A stretch of DNA of 64,000 bases from Spodoptera frugiperda (lineage: Eukaryota > Arthropoda > Insecta > Lepidoptera > Noctuidae): NCBI RefSeq assembly GCF_023101765.2, contig NC_064231.1, positions 2,108,001 to 2,172,000 of the forward strand, given 5' to 3'. This document shows positions 33,020 to 45,540 of the stretch, one piece after another. Both the position numbers and the translations under genes were made by a program. Numbering within the stretch: position 1 is the stretch's first letter; every line of letters starts with the position of its first letter. The notes beneath the pieces were generated by a model. That model saw only the letters and a program-made list of their open reading frames with translations, had not been told where the DNA came from and made no database searches.

Positions 33020-34550
33020 TAATCAGAGGTTTTGTATTTTGCCTAAGACAAGGCCTACATTCATACAGGTGAGTATGAATCAATTAAGGTAACTTTACAT
33101 AATCGAAAATCAAATCAATACCCATCCACCCAAAACTCCTTCTAACACACTTAATAAAAACCATATTAACACAAAAAGACTTAACTACATCCAACTAAAA
33201 GCGAAAGCAATTACTTTTAACATATCAAAACATGGCCGCCTCCACAAATACAATAAGACTTAAAAAAGCCCAAGAGCTAATCACAGCTAATAAACAAAAT
33301 ACAGTCCAATTATCGTTCGTCACAATAGAAGCCAGGCATCAAACGCAGGCGTTAGCTAAGCTACTTAATTATAGACACAATTAAAGGATGAAGGCTCTAA
33401 TTCCAACATGACTGTCTACCACGAACGTCCAAAATTACCTGAACTCCCATACTCCTCATTTCCGCATCAATAGCGAAACTTTTGAGACCAATTTTCATGT
33501 GAGTAAAGGTCTTTGGAAACTGGTTGTGTAGGCGAAAAGTTTGGCTTTTAGCTTTGCGGCATGTTTTTCGAGAATTTTCCCTCTTGGCCATATTTTTAGG
33601 TGTTTATTTGGGTTGTTTTAAATTTTTATTGTATAATCGTAAGAAAATTCATGAGATTGGTTGTAGTGCTTATTACATTTCCTATTCCTGCCATAATTAA
33701 TATATGTAGTCTATCCATTGATTTCAAGGTATGCGTGATACGTGTACACTTGATTAAACTAGGCTATGATTGTATGTATTAGTTATTTATCATATATCTT
33801 TCTAGTGATCTGTAACACAGGTCCAACCTCTGACAGACACCAGTCTCATGTGAAATTGTAAAGTAACTTGAGAAAATAAATAAAGAATATCATGAATAAA
33901 TAAAGATTAAAGATCGCTGTAATTTTCTAAAACAGTCGAAAGCTCACATGAACATCGAAAAATATGACTGTAGATATTCATAAAATAGTCCAGGAGTAAC
34001 AAAAGACAGAAAAAGAAAATATTCGGAGAGACAAATAAAAGAAAACTTAAAGATAAACAGCATACGTCAGAAATTCCTTTGCCTATTCAACAGCCTTGGG
34101 CAACAGTTGTTCAAAATTATTAACCCAGACACCCTAAGGACAATTCATAGTAATTTTCGCTTTAACACGAGACTACAGCAATGGCCGACACACACTGTAT
34201 GTCTATTGTCTATTACACGTTTAGTTTATGGTGCGTGCAACATAATAGAGGCCATTTTGACGTCGCGTCGCCGTTCGTTATAACTTCGGCTATCTTCGGA
34301 CATAGTTCGGGTTTTGTTTGAATTTGGAACCTAGTGCTTACGTCACACTGAGACTATTAAAATTAAATTGTTTGTTAGAAGAACAGTTGTTTGTAAAGTT
34401 CGCCCCATGTAGGTCCTATTATTATTTATCGTTTGGGGTAGATTAAAGTTTAAATAAATAAAATATTGTACCTTATTAATAGGTATTTAAAACATATGAA
34501 AGCTAATTCAAAGTCAGAGCATTTATTTCAATTAATCCTAAGTTAGGCAC
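33020..34550. other. No gene recognised
   Basis: AT-rich DNA with frames up to 64 codons. 'gcaggcgttagctaagctac' at about 33343-33362 and a GC-richer stretch at 34190-34320 (tgacgtcgcgtcgccgttcg) are not shared with other parts of the window. Confidence 0.35.
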
Positions 34551-34552
34551 TT

Positions 34553-34680
34553 TTGAAACGTCAAATTGAATTGTCCGTTAGTCTGTCTGTCAGTGAAGTA
34601 GAGTGCGGTCTAGCTACCATTCATAACTCAAAGGCTGACTTCAAAAAAGAGGTTCAGGATTTATGATTTATTGTATTCCA
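34553..34680. repeat. Possible LINE tail fragment
   Basis: 'aattgtccgttagtctgtct', gtcagtgaagtagagtgcgg and 'gctgacttcaaaaaagaggt' recall lepidopteran repeat tails in which gtctgtctgtcagt follows a 'aaattgaattgtc' word. There is no second copy in the window. Confidence 0.3.
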
Positions 34681-34689
34681 AGCCGCGCA

Positions 34690-36675
34690 ATCTGCCCAAG
34701 AAAGCCCAAAACTATTGGAACATCTTAAAACATCACGAAAGTGAAAAACAATTTCTCAGAGATTTATACCGCCGTACAACGCACTAGTAAATAATTTTCA
34801 GAACAAAATCGTTACTAAGGAATAGTTTAACTCAAGGTTTAACTAATCATTAAATGTCTCTGAGTACTGCAGTTAGTTAGGTAACACTACATTTAACAAA
34901 GCACCACGAAGTAATTTTGAAAATAAAAAATGAAAATTCGAAATTCAAAGCAACCAACCAAAATTATCGATTTCCTCTCAAAACTTATCCAATCCGCATA
35001 ACTTAAACTTAATTTGGGTTCAATAACTACGGGTCTAAAGTCGACTTTAGGGTGAAACCTCGCTATTGACCTCAAGTTAAGCATCACTTTGACTTCAGTT
35101 CCGTTATATTGTTATATTTGGTCAATCTTGTCTCGTACTAAGTTACTAAGTCGTAATGTCTAAGTTTGATTAAGTTACCAACTTTGCTTAGTGACTTATG
35201 TAAGAGGGTAGGCATAAAGTGTTTGTATGAACTTAATGCTTACTTAAAGTATGTTGGAACTTTATAGAGTTGTCTGAATATTAACATTTGTCGGTTTCTC
35301 AATACCTAATGCTAAGGCTTGTTTGTTGTATGTATAATTTTATTGGCATCATAATGTACCGTATGGCAAAATGGCAATAGATTATATTTAATTCTATTTC
35401 ATTAGGCTCTGCCAGTAATTAATTATTTTAATTGCCTCTATAATTTATTTATAAAACCTAGCAATATGATTTCATTACACAATAAATTGATGCCTTATGA
35501 ATTGTATGGCAATGAAAACGCATTCGTATGTTATACAGCAGATTTTTATAAACTACCATTTAAAAAATAATAGACAGTGTTAATAAGATTTTGTACTGTT
35601 ATCATCGCCATTTCTTTCAATTCAGCGTCGAAATCCCATTACAAACACAACAAAAATAAGAGCAAAAACCAACTTAATACTTAAGCTACATTAAGTAAAC
35701 AGAAAGCAAATAGCACAGCGAACGTATCAAACAAATAACCTGAATCGACTTTGTAAATCAACGCTATCTCCGTATTCAAAACCGCAAAGAAAAAAACTAA
35801 TTCAAGCGGTAACTAGCTCACGTCGAAAGCTAAACAAAATAAACTATCAAGACAACGAGATTTTACTAAAAAAAAGTAAAGAAAAAGACAGTGTGCGTGC
35901 AGGTAAATACGAGTGCAACCGGTCCAAGAGCCTTGTATTAGCGTAAACAGTTTACCAAATTACCCCCTTCACACTACAAAGTGAATGCAACCTTCCTCTT
36001 TTCTCTCTAAAGTCCAAGTTCCAATGATATCGACTAATGCTCCAGGACTCGCGTGCCCCAATCGCCATATTTTCGAATGGTAATTTTAATGGAGTCAAAC
36101 ATGCATCTTAGTGGCATAATACTGGCTGGCAAGGAATGTGAGTTCTATTTTCAAACTGGAGAATATATACAAGAGGTTGTTCTGAGAAATTTTTAAATGT
36201 GCCAGCAAGATAGGGTTGTCAAATAATACCTACTTGATGAATACAAATGGTGGTAGACAAACATGAAGAGCTTCCCTTTGTTCCCTGAGAAGCGACGTGT
36301 GAAATATATTTGTAATTCTAAATCGGTTGGGTTTTCGTGTTCCAACATCTAACATTAAGGAGTACCAAGTCCACGGTTCATTTCCTGGGAGACCCTATCC
36401 GGGTTTCGGCGGCCATTTTTATACGAACGACATGTCGTCTATAATATTAAGTTGGTGTAAGTTGTAAGGTGAGGCGGGTAAACCATGGATGTTTCCGTAC
36501 CCTTTTAAAGAACAAAACTACATATAATTTATAATCAGTATTATATGATTCAAACTTGAAACATGGTAAATATCCCGGCTCAAGTTCTGATGACAGTATT
36601 ATATGTTTTATATGCTATAAAAATAATCGAGAAGAATTTGTACAAAATGTGTATAAAACATGTTTATACTACTTA
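34690..36675. other. No gene recognised
   Basis: AT-rich with one 64-codon minus-strand frame at 34893-35087. No repeat match or coding signal was seen. Confidence 0.35.
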
Positions 36676-36677
36676 TA

Positions 36678-36805
36678 ACTTTCGTGAGACATACTAAATT
36701 AATTATGTTTTTCGACTCATGAACATGAACCTCTAGCATGGCTTGAAATTAGTCGAGTTCTTCAAATAATTACGTGAGTCGAAAAACATAATCATTAATT
36801 TAGTT
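36678..36805. mobile_element. Foldback element B, complete hairpin
   Basis: Begins 'actttcgtgagacatactaa'. The arm taaattaattatgtttttcg + actca (36695-36719) is complementary to tgagtcgaaaaacataatca + ttaattta (36775-36802), apart from a 3-base insertion. The loop holds 'ctagcatggcttgaaattag' and tcgagttcttc, motifs shared with elements A, H and I. It has no coding capacity. Confidence 0.78.
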
Positions 36806-36809
36806 TATA

Positions 36810-37985
36810 AAACAATTAATAAATAATGCATCATGGTTTCGTATTATGAAAGTATTTTTGTTGAGAGACGATATCTGGCCTATCTTGGGGAAATAGAATC
36901 ATTCTGATACGATAGTGGAAACATAAATGCATTATATTATTTTTATTAAATGCATTTGTAGCTACTGACACCGCTTTTCACTTATAAATTACACGGAAAA
37001 ATACTCTTGCGCGCCTCACATTTATATCGGATTTTCCATTTTTCCTGGATAAAACGTTGAAAAATCGACTGTCATTTATATATCCCGAATTATTGGGTAT
37101 TATCGATCAAGGCACATATTACAAGCTTACTTTTCGTCAAGGAATGGACATTTGTCGTATTAATTTCGGTAAGTTTCCCGAAGCGAAGTAATTTTTCTTG
37201 ACCAAACTACTAAACGTTTTCTTTTCTGCTTGTAGTTTTCTGATTTTATATAGAGGGTTGGTGTCATTGAACTTCTATGAGAATATGTTACGCGAAGAAG
37301 GACAAATTGACCGTACGATTAATCAAGAAACTTTGCCAAAGTTAAGTAATAAGAAACTACCCAATCCCAATCAATATGGTCCATACGTAACCTCATACAT
37401 ATAAAAAAATTACGGGCCAATTAAGTTAATCTTCCCTCAAAAATACCGTAATAAAACATGGAACCCACAAGAGAATAATATAAAACCAGAAATCGTCCGC
37501 CAAAAACCGCGTGTCAAAAATGGGACGCGAACAAACGTACCGAATTAAACCGCAGCGGCCAATGAAAATAATCCCGTGGAATAATCCCGTTCAAAAATCG
37601 GTGAGACCGTTTAAAAATCCCGGGAAAATGTTATTAAACAAAGCCTGTTAGTCGATTGGCCTGATATAATTCTCTTCGGTCCCGTGGTACAGCACATTGG
37701 AAGGATAATCCCGGGACTTCAATTTGTCAAGCTCTGCCCGCCATGGCCACTCATGCAGTGGGTGTGTTGCTTATGACGTTATTTTCTTTGTCATAATATT
37801 GTGGCATTAATCTTCTGTTGTGAACTGAGGTATTTTTCTCTGTAACTGCTATGGAGGTAGTTTTAGATATAGGGAGCGGTATGTGTTTGATATGAGTAGT
37901 AAGTTAGTGTGTGACCATTTTAATTTGATGCTATAGGTACGTGGGTAAGTCGTTTTCATTTCTGTAATGAAATGGTTTATTTTAT
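36810..37985. other. No gene recognised; GC-rich patch
   Basis: AT-rich apart from a GC-richer patch at about 37495-37760, with ccaaaaaccgcgtgtcaaaa, cgcagcggccaatgaaaata and two 'aatcccg' words in close succession (37570-37590). A 68-codon plus-strand frame at 37198-37404 has no recognisable motif. The patch could be a regulatory element. Confidence 0.35.
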
Positions 37986-37989
37986 TTTT

Positions 37990-38125
37990 AATTGGGCCTC
38001 AGATAACCTCAGTCTCACAAAGAAACACCACCCAAGCGTTATTTCACATCGGTTTTCTGCGAAGCAGTGGTATTATTCTGGTCGAGCCAGCCCATTCGTG
38101 TCGAAGCATGGCTCTCCCACACTAA
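37990..38125 (-). repeat. R3 copy, 5' part only
   Basis: The complement starts 'agtgtgggagagccatgctt' and 'cgacacgaatgggctggctc', passes agaataataccactgcttcg and 'gatgtgaaataacgcttggg', and stops after 'tgaggttatctgaggcccaa' near 37992. The 3' half with the A-rich end is missing. Confidence 0.7.
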
Positions 38126-38536
38126 TCTAACCTAAAGATACTTTCCATAAAAACAATAACAACACAACAAACCCAATTACAAAGCTCGACACACCCCTTC
38201 TCAGCTAACTAGGACGCTATAGCTTTAAAACCACTCAACCTAATTTCCTAATTGACTTTACGTCTCAACACCAACATAAGAAGCCGTATAAACTTCACAA
38301 AAAGTATACTCGAACCAAACTTCCTTAGATTAAGTAACGCCTCGTATTAAGGCCATATAACTTCCTGCGGTTTCGACTCCAACTTAAAGTCGTAAGAACA
38401 AAACTTAATTTGGTAACAAATCCATTTAACACAACAATAATTTTGAAGAAAAACACTTCTGTTTTATCTTCTAGAGTAATTTCGTGTGATTACTTGTACA
38501 CCTAAAACTTTAAAATTAACGATATAACACAACTAA

Positions 38537-38773
38537 GGGCTCACTCACACTGGGTCCGTCAACGACGATCATCAATCAATAAATATATATGGATGAACGT
38601 TCACATTACGCTGTGCGATGCGCAGCACACACCCATAGCACGCATCTTTCCATATAAAAAATGTAACTTAGCTGTGTCAGGTTTCAATAGTACTAAGCCA
38701 ATGAATATGATTGGTGGAAGCCAAACGTATCCACAGCAACGTAGCATAGCACGTCTCTGATGGAAAAGCACCC
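38537..38773. mobile_element. Harbinger-like MITE, second copy
   Basis: The right end, read as complement, is 'gggtgcttttccatcagaga' followed by cgtgctatgctacgttgctg, very like the left end of 22455-22758. The left end starts GGGCTCACTCACACTGG after a TAA (38534-38536). The right flank is AATT and not TAA, so the duplication is degraded or the left boundary is not exact. The body shares atatggaaagatgcgtgcta (complement). A 68-codon minus-strand frame is an artefact of this element. Confidence 0.65.
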
Positions 38774-39274
38774 AATTCGAAAACCAACCGTGCTGTAAGA
38801 ATAGCATTCAGTATAAAATATGATGCTCTAGCAAAAATATTCTAACAAACATATTTCTGCAACTACATAATATATCTTAACTCAACATAATAGAATTCTA
38901 AATTGTTTGACGGAAATATAAATAGTTACTTGTCGGAATGTCTAATGGGACTTCAAAAGCAGAAATGTGACAATTATACATACATGAAGTATTTCTCTCA
39001 TTTCTCTTTTGATCTTGAGTAAATGATGTTCATGAATACATTGAGAATGTGTATTTCTCTGAAGAGTATTTCTAAGAATACGATACATCGGTAGCTGAGG
39101 GAAACTACGAGAAAATTACTACATGTTACATGTATTAATTAAACAAACTTAGTTTATTGGAAATATAAAACCTCGCATTTGTAAGTCTCTGTTTATTTAT
39201 GTACGGGGAAACTGCTAAAATACTGAGAAACGTAGAAAGTTTGCGGAAAAATCTTTCAACTTTCAATATTAGAC

Positions 39275-39435
39275 TAGCTCCCACCATCGACTTCGCCCGC
39301 GTTCCTGTGGGATAAAAAGCCTATGTGTTATTCCAGACCATAATCTATATTTGTTCCAATTTTCATCTTGATCCCTTCAGCTGTTTTGAGGTGAAGGAGT
39401 AATAAATAGACATATAATCTTTTGGATTTATGATA
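39275..39435 (+). repeat. LINE 3' tail, 'gcccgcgttcc' family
   Basis: 'actagctcccaccatcgact' + tcgcccgcgttcctgtggga, then 'aaaaagcctatgtgttattc', cagaccataatctatatttg, tgatcccttcagctgttttg, 'gtgaaggagtaataaataga' and ttatgatatta at the end. The inverse, older copy is at 16800-16938. Confidence 0.7.
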
Positions 39436-39488
39436 TTAGGAGGATTTCATTTATTCTGAACTTTAAACAGAAATAAATAATTTTATTA

Positions 39489-39610
39489 TAACTTTCGTGA
39501 GACATACTAAATTAATTATTATGTTATCGGCTTACTAGTCGAAACTAGTCGAGTTCCTCATCAAACAGTTACGTGAGTAAGCCGATAATATACCTAATAA
39601 TTAATTTAGA
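39489..39610. mobile_element. Foldback element A, complete hairpin
   Basis: Starts 'aactttcgtgagacatacta'. The left arm (39508-39536) ends 'gttatcggcttact'. The right arm (39576-39608) begins agtaagccgataatatac and ends ttaattaattta-like 'aataattaattta'. Pairing is complete except for a small insertion in the right arm. The loop contains gtcgaaactagtcgagttcc. The outer 'cgtgagacatac' is not repeated on the right side. Confidence 0.8.
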
Positions 39611-39611
39611 A

Positions 39612-41325
39612 ATAAATACATACAGAAATAAATAGAACAAAAACGCTATAACCATGTTCTTTAATACTTTACTTCTGTCCCAGAGACAGTAATTTGATAA
39701 TCATTGCTCACATGAGCTTCATCAAGGCGTTCTGGGAACGGAACAAATATTTGCTCAACGACTTATGGGACGGGTTTAGCGGTACATGGCACACACAACA
39801 AGCTATACAAACCAGTATAAACTGACCGTAGAATGTGTAGAAAGATTATACAATCGTAGATCAAGATAAACTGGTTTTGTTTAGTTCTATATGGTCGTGT
39901 ATATCTGAAGCAATAAGTGCTACTGACTTGTTCGTGTGTTGAGTCAAGGCAGATATATATTACTAAGGAATGTTATTTACTTCGCAGTTTAATATTTCTT
40001 TACTAGTATATTCGATTTGTAGTTTTCTAGTTGGAGTACTTTGGTTTTTAATTAAACGGTTTTATTCAGCTTTACCTGTTTGTTTATTTGGGTCTAGTAC
40101 TTGGAATTTTCCCCCTTCCTGACGACAGATTAATCTAATTTTTTGGAACACACTGTTGTTCTTGATAATTATATACATAAACAATGTTTATGTATTACTC
40201 GTTTGATTATGTAGTAACTTAAGTATAAAGTTACTGTGATGTGAGTGATCACGGTTAGAATGCAACAGCAACAGTCATAAGACTCTCTCATGCTTACAAA
40301 AGTTATTACTGGTCTAGATTTTATTTGGAATAATTTCCTATTTAGCAATATGCTAGTAGTTATCACAACAAGTGTCTAATATCATAACAGACAAATAACT
40401 CATACAAGAAATAACTACCAGTACATATATCAAATGAAATTTTGAAAATTACTTGATTGAAAGTTCATGCTAGACTCTGATTCTTTGATATAAAAATTAC
40501 TATTATAATATAGTTTCTATAAATTAACTAGATACCTAATGTACACGTATTTATGTATGATAGTTTACAACTTGATTTCTATCGAATTCAATAAATTTTA
40601 CTCGCTAGTTGAGTCGTTCATATCTTCACGCTTGTCTGACTGCACTGGCTGGACAGGACAGGTTCTGTGTTCTATCAATACACCTGTGTGACTGTGTGTG
40701 AAGTGCTAACTCAAACGTGTTAAGAGAGTCAGATAAGTAGCTGGAAATATGATGAACATACATACTTGTACCTATTTAGTACTTACTGCCGTATTCAGAG
40801 ATATTTAATGATTACTTAAACTATTCTTTAGTAACGATTTTGTATCGAAAACGATTGCTAAGGAGTGGGTTAAGTAAACATTAAATAAGGATGGAATTCG
40901 TTGATGTCTGTTGTCTTAATAAAAAGAAAAGTTTTCTAATATAATGTAATCATTATATCAATATTAATTATCAAATTAATCGTTATTCAAAAGCACTGTT
41001 TCGATCCCTGGTTGGAATAAAATACATGGTTAAAATACATAATTATGTATTACACGTATGAGTATATGTACACCTACGTATAATACCATAAAAAATATAA
41101 AAAAAGTCAACGAGTGCCTAACATCAATGTATCTCATTTCTCAAAAAAAAAAAAATAGCGTAGGTACCTTGTAGGTACACAGTCTTGATATGCGAATAAT
41201 AATTTAAAAACATATTTAGGTACCTACATAGGGATCCTAATTGAATAGAAGTGGGTGTACTGCCGTGTACGGTATCTCTACCTACGCTTTATTTAGGTAA
41301 TAAAATATCAATATAATGTATACCT
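39612..41325. other. No gene recognised
   Basis: AT-rich. One 65-codon minus-strand frame at 40169-40366. A poly-A run lies at 41144-41155. No repeat or coding signal noticed. Confidence 0.35.
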
Positions 41326-41328
41326 ACC

Positions 41329-41553
41329 AAGTGTGGGAGAGCCATGATTCGGCACGAATGGCCCAAATATCGGTATATTTCCACCTTTTGAACCTTTTCC
41401 AATGTACATTTCCCGGTTCCCCAACAACCCTTAAATTCCTAACCCCCAAATGGCACTTGTAACGCCTCTGGGGTTTCAGGTGTCCATGTGCAGCGGCGAT
41501 TGCTTACCATCAGGTGATTCGTCTGCTCGTTTAACGGCTTATACTATAAAAAA
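41329..41553 (+). repeat. R3 copy with internal deletion
   Basis: Starts 'aagtgtgggagagccatgat' + tcggcacgaatggccc, then lacks the central 'gtgaaacaacgc' part and resumes at ttccccaacaacccttaaat, tcctaacccccaaatggcac, ttgtaacgcctctggggttt, cggcgattgcttaccatcag, gtgattcgtctgctcgttta. It ends at tatactataaaaaaa. Both canonical ends are present. A 65-codon frame at 41450-41647 lies on it. Confidence 0.78.
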
Positions 41554-42190
41554 ACTACACAAGCAAAAATCAGAATCTTTATTCATCTGTTCAAATTCTT
41601 ATCGTTTCTCTGTAAAGCTTTTTTTTGGTAAAGCCAAGTCCAAATAAAATTAACCTCTGAAATTAAACCACGTTTACCTGCTTCCAATTTGGGTCCTCCT
41701 GATTGGCTAGAAAGGTAACGTTATTCATGGAATCAAAATAAATTTACTCGTTACGTTACAATACTGATTAACAGAATTATTTGGGTACCTAAATAATTTG
41801 ATTTGACAATTTGAAAGACATTTTGTTTGATTAAAATCAAGAATAACCAGTGACCAAGATGACCTTTATGACGATAGAATTAAAGAATATTTTGTAACAG
41901 AAAAGACGAAAAGTACAACTGTAAGAAGACCTGCTTTGTCTCTTAAAAGAACAAAACGCCTGATTTTATGTCACATGAAGTGGAGTATACATAATGTTGC
42001 TATTTGTTATATTTAACGTTACAGATGGCAATCGTCTATTCTGTGTTTATACATACTTCACAACTCAAAAACACTAGCCGTCAATCCTTCACACCCTAAA
42101 ATCGGAAAGCAAACATAAAAGAAAAAAGCAAAACGAAAAACAATCAAACGAAAACCTTTTTCAAAACACAAAGGCGTCTCCGAAACCAGA

Positions 42191-42409
42191 TCATAAATGT
42201 GGAGTGGCTACATCGCAAATGTTAACTTTCTCGATGGACACTTGGGACCCCTCAGGACACGAGGGGACAGCTCTCAGAGAAGCGTGAACCGGTGAACCCA
42301 CACTTGACATCATGAGAACCACTCCATACTTCAAATCCTTCGATCCAACCAACGTCCCCAGTAATTCACGAAGCCATAATATTTTAAGAGTCCGTAAAAG
42401 TTTTTCCAT
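42191..42409 (-). CDS. Candidate small ORF, unknown product
   Basis: A 72-codon frame from ATG at 42409 to TGA at 42191. The start is MEKLLRTLKILWLRELLGTL. The second half is less hydrophobic, with two Cys separated by 20 residues (VPSCPEG and VNICDVA), and ends DVATPHL. Composition and codon mix look more protein-like than other frames in the window, because it is not dominated by Phe, Ile, Lys or Asn. No signal peptide, domain or splice site is certain, and I know no homologue. No repeat family of this window covers it. It could be a chance frame, a small protein gene or a decayed exon. Confidence 0.2.
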   Translation of the reverse strand: MEKLLRTLKILWLRELLGTLVGSKDLKYGVVLMMSSVGSPVHASLRAVPSCPEGSQVSIEKVNICDVATPHL

Positions 42410-42414
42410 GCTAA

Positions 42415-44630
42415 TATTCGGCGTCAGCGCTGTAAAATTTTATTACTGCAGCAATTAAGAATTTTAAAGCGGACCTGCATTTAGCGATTTACGCTTGAAA
42501 TTCTTGTGTTGTAAGTCCGTACTTGTGTTAAAATATTCTGAAAGACTAGGTCTGGGAAGATTTTAGGTAAATTATTTTCGGAATTATAAATTCTTATTCT
42601 ATTGATAATGTCAGTCGTCATATAGCTGACTGATGATGGAAGGTCGGTTTAATCTTTTGTCCCGAAAATTGATGCCAAGCCGCTTTGTACTCAGCAACAA
42701 CTACCTATAACTCTTGATTAAAATGACTGATTAAAACATCATCAATACTAGCATGTTCTGTCTTTGTACCAAACTAATGTAGACTGAGTGAAAATGGCCT
42801 AGGCATTAAGCTTTTAAGAAAAGAGCGTATTCCTCACCTGTGACTCCTCTGACGGCGCTGATCACTTACCAGTTTACCCCTATTCCATAAAAAAAGTTAA
42901 GTCAGCCTTGTGCTCTATGTGCAAATGATTAAATAAATAAAAAAAAAACATAATTACGTAGGTATCTACATATTTAAAAACAACTTTCTATGTTGTTATT
43001 AAATATTAATACACATTTTGTTACATGGAACGTACAAACAAAATTAAATGTGTTACAAACAATGAGAACTCATACAATTCTTTATTGTACATTTTCCTCG
43101 CATTCAGAAGTTTTTTATTAATCAAGAACAATATCTTAAACATCAAACGTTTTAACAGAAAAATGTTTCATTGCACATTTTTAGGGTTCTCGAGTAAAAA
43201 AGTATAAGCATGTGATTTATACTCCAGATAACTCAAGAACTACTGTCTTAATTCATTTTAACTTATGTTTAAATAAATAATAACTCTGAACGGACTAAGA
43301 TTTGGAACTTGGTACCTATCTAATGATGTAACACACATAGCTATTGGAAGGTGGGACCAAAATTTGCATCTCTTTTTGTAATGGAAACTTGACTTGTTTG
43401 ATATAAACTTGAATTACTTGACTGAAATATACTTGTTGCAAGAGTTTTCGATGTTTAAATATAATATTTTACTGGTACGAACCCTTCCGTCCATGATTTT
43501 GACTAATACTTGACAATTCTTTTGTTTTAATAAAGACGAGATATTATCAAGAAATTCCATTCAATTTGTACAATAAGAGAAGGCTGTTGGAAATTCAGCA
43601 GTCCTTTAATATTTGCCATTTTGCTCCAAGCTTGCAACAACTGTAACGTCAGCAGATTGTCCACAAACGAAATGAAACTTTATTACCTTGCTGTAGAATG
43701 CAGTTTTGAAATTAAGTTACATGTCTTGTATTTTCTAGTGACCTGAGGATTCCTTGGCTGGGTTTCGAGTCATATTTTTTAAATCCTGAAGCTTTTTATT
43801 GCAAACTATAGGAGTCGAGTAACCCATTACGATATTTTTATCGTCTTTTCACAATTTCTTTCATGTCAGTGCAGTGAAGACTTGGCGCCATTTATGGCAT
43901 TCATGTTTTTATTTTACAAACTTTTGATTTATTGGATTCCGTTTGAACAAAGAGCTATATTTCATTACGGTCTAGCTCGCGTTATGGATGAAATAGCGCA
44001 TATGATTTAAGCTTTAAAAATACTATATATCAAAAAAATCTGTTCAACTATTAGGGCATAAGAATTTGAGATAAAACAATTAATTTGTGAGATATTCGTA
44101 ATAAGTTTGCAATAAGCTTTATTTAATAAAATAAAAACAGTAATATTAATAATCGTTCATCTGGTAGTGGAGTAATAAACAGAATTAAATTGAGTAATCT
44201 GTTGTTTTGTCTTGTTGATAAAAATTGCCAAACATGGCGTAGGGTGTGGAAGACATTTTCTTTTGTATTGATTGAACAAAATGGCGACGAACATCTTTGT
44301 TAAATAAAAGTTTCCTGATACTTCAAGTTCGACGGCAAATCGCTAAGTAATTCGACTTGGCTGTATGGTTTTCCTGTTTGTTTTTTGTTTGTTAACAAAA
44401 TATAAACATTTACTTTATGTTTTAATCCCGGTAATTAGGGGATGATACTTAACAATGTAATAGCATTTGTTTCCATAGCTACGCTTTCAGTAATCCGGGA
44501 ATCGATCTCAAATATGGATGCTGGTTTATCAGTATTTATTAAAGCTGTTTATTAACAACAGTACTTATTATTTCATTCAAAGTTTGATTCTAAAAGGAGG
44601 TCAAAATAATACAAACTTCTTTCTCTTACA
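42415..44630. other. No gene recognised
   Basis: AT-rich with only a 60-codon frame at 43025-43207. A stretch at 42830-42895 (cggcgctgatcacttaccag) faintly recalls the R3 3' region, but the match is weak. Confidence 0.35.
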
Positions 44631-44633
44631 CTA

Positions 44634-44785
44634 ATGACTGGTTTGATTCCCGCACGCAGCAACTCTTTGTGTGATCCTTAACTTGTTGTTTTGGGCCTGA
44701 GTGTCATGTATATGTGAAATTGTATGTTTGTAAACGCACCCACGACACAGGACAAAATCCTAGTTTGGGACAACGTTTTTTAAAA
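44634..44785 (+). repeat. SINE2 copy, 5'-truncated
   Basis: Starts at the B box (gactggtttgattcccgc). It continues gcagcaactctttgtgtgat, ccttaacttgttgttttggg, cctgagtgtcatgtatatgt, atgtttgtaaacgcacccac, gacacaggacaaaatcctag and tttgggacaacgttttttaa. It is the clearest view of the SINE2 body and 3' end. The 113-codon frame 44714-45055 starts inside this SINE and is not a gene. Confidence 0.8.
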
Positions 44786-45407
44786 CAAGCAAAAGCAATC
44801 ACCTCAATAATAGATCACATAGATACGGATGAAATAAAAGTTGGTACTAGTCATAATATAAATCCCAAACTTAGAGCAATAACAAATAAAACAACCAATA
44901 ACGAATATCAACTCAATTATGTTCGTTCAACCCTAGCACACTTCTCCCAAGTTTTCTTTCACCTAGGCGCCAACCCGTCTTACTTCATTGCACAAATAAG
45001 AAACTACCTTATATTAATATTACTACGGCTTAAATTACAAATTCGTTTAACATGATAATTCGCGGTATGTGAAAGCATTGAGCTACCAATTAAGTGAGAT
45101 ACCTGAGTGCCTGTATATGGAACTTGGTAAGAGTTCTGAATTAATTGGGCTTTAGAATGTCTAGGTTTCTTTATTTCACTTTCTGGTTATTCTTTTAGTG
45201 TTATGTTTCTTTTCTGCACTTTTAATATTTACAGAATGCTGTAAATTAATATGATGTTTAAATATTTACATTATACAGTTCATCTCAACATTTGTCAATC
45301 CAATTTTTTATTATTAAACATTATTAAGTTCCAATAATGAGCAGGTTTTATAATCTTTAGTTTTGAAATATCTGATTAATAAACTGAAACTATTTTAGGG
45401 ATGTAGG

Positions 45408-45540
45408 ATCTCCGGTCTTGGGCGCGTAAGAGAGGCAGTGTCAGACTCTTACAGAATAAAAACCATCTCGTTCCTACTCCTGCTTTTCGAGCCGGAGACC
45501 TGGTAACCCGCTAGGTAGTCCGCAGATCAGGATTGATGTC
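45408..45540. repeat. R4 repeat copy
   Basis: Contains 'gtgtcagactcttacagaat', aaaaaccatctcgttcctac, tcctgcttttcgagccggag and 'aacccgctaggtagtccgca', in the same orientation as 4648-4737 and 55740-56000. Confidence 0.75.

Noticed and set aside
44714..45055. 113-codon frame
   Set aside because: It starts inside SINE2, and the rest shows no recognisable domain.
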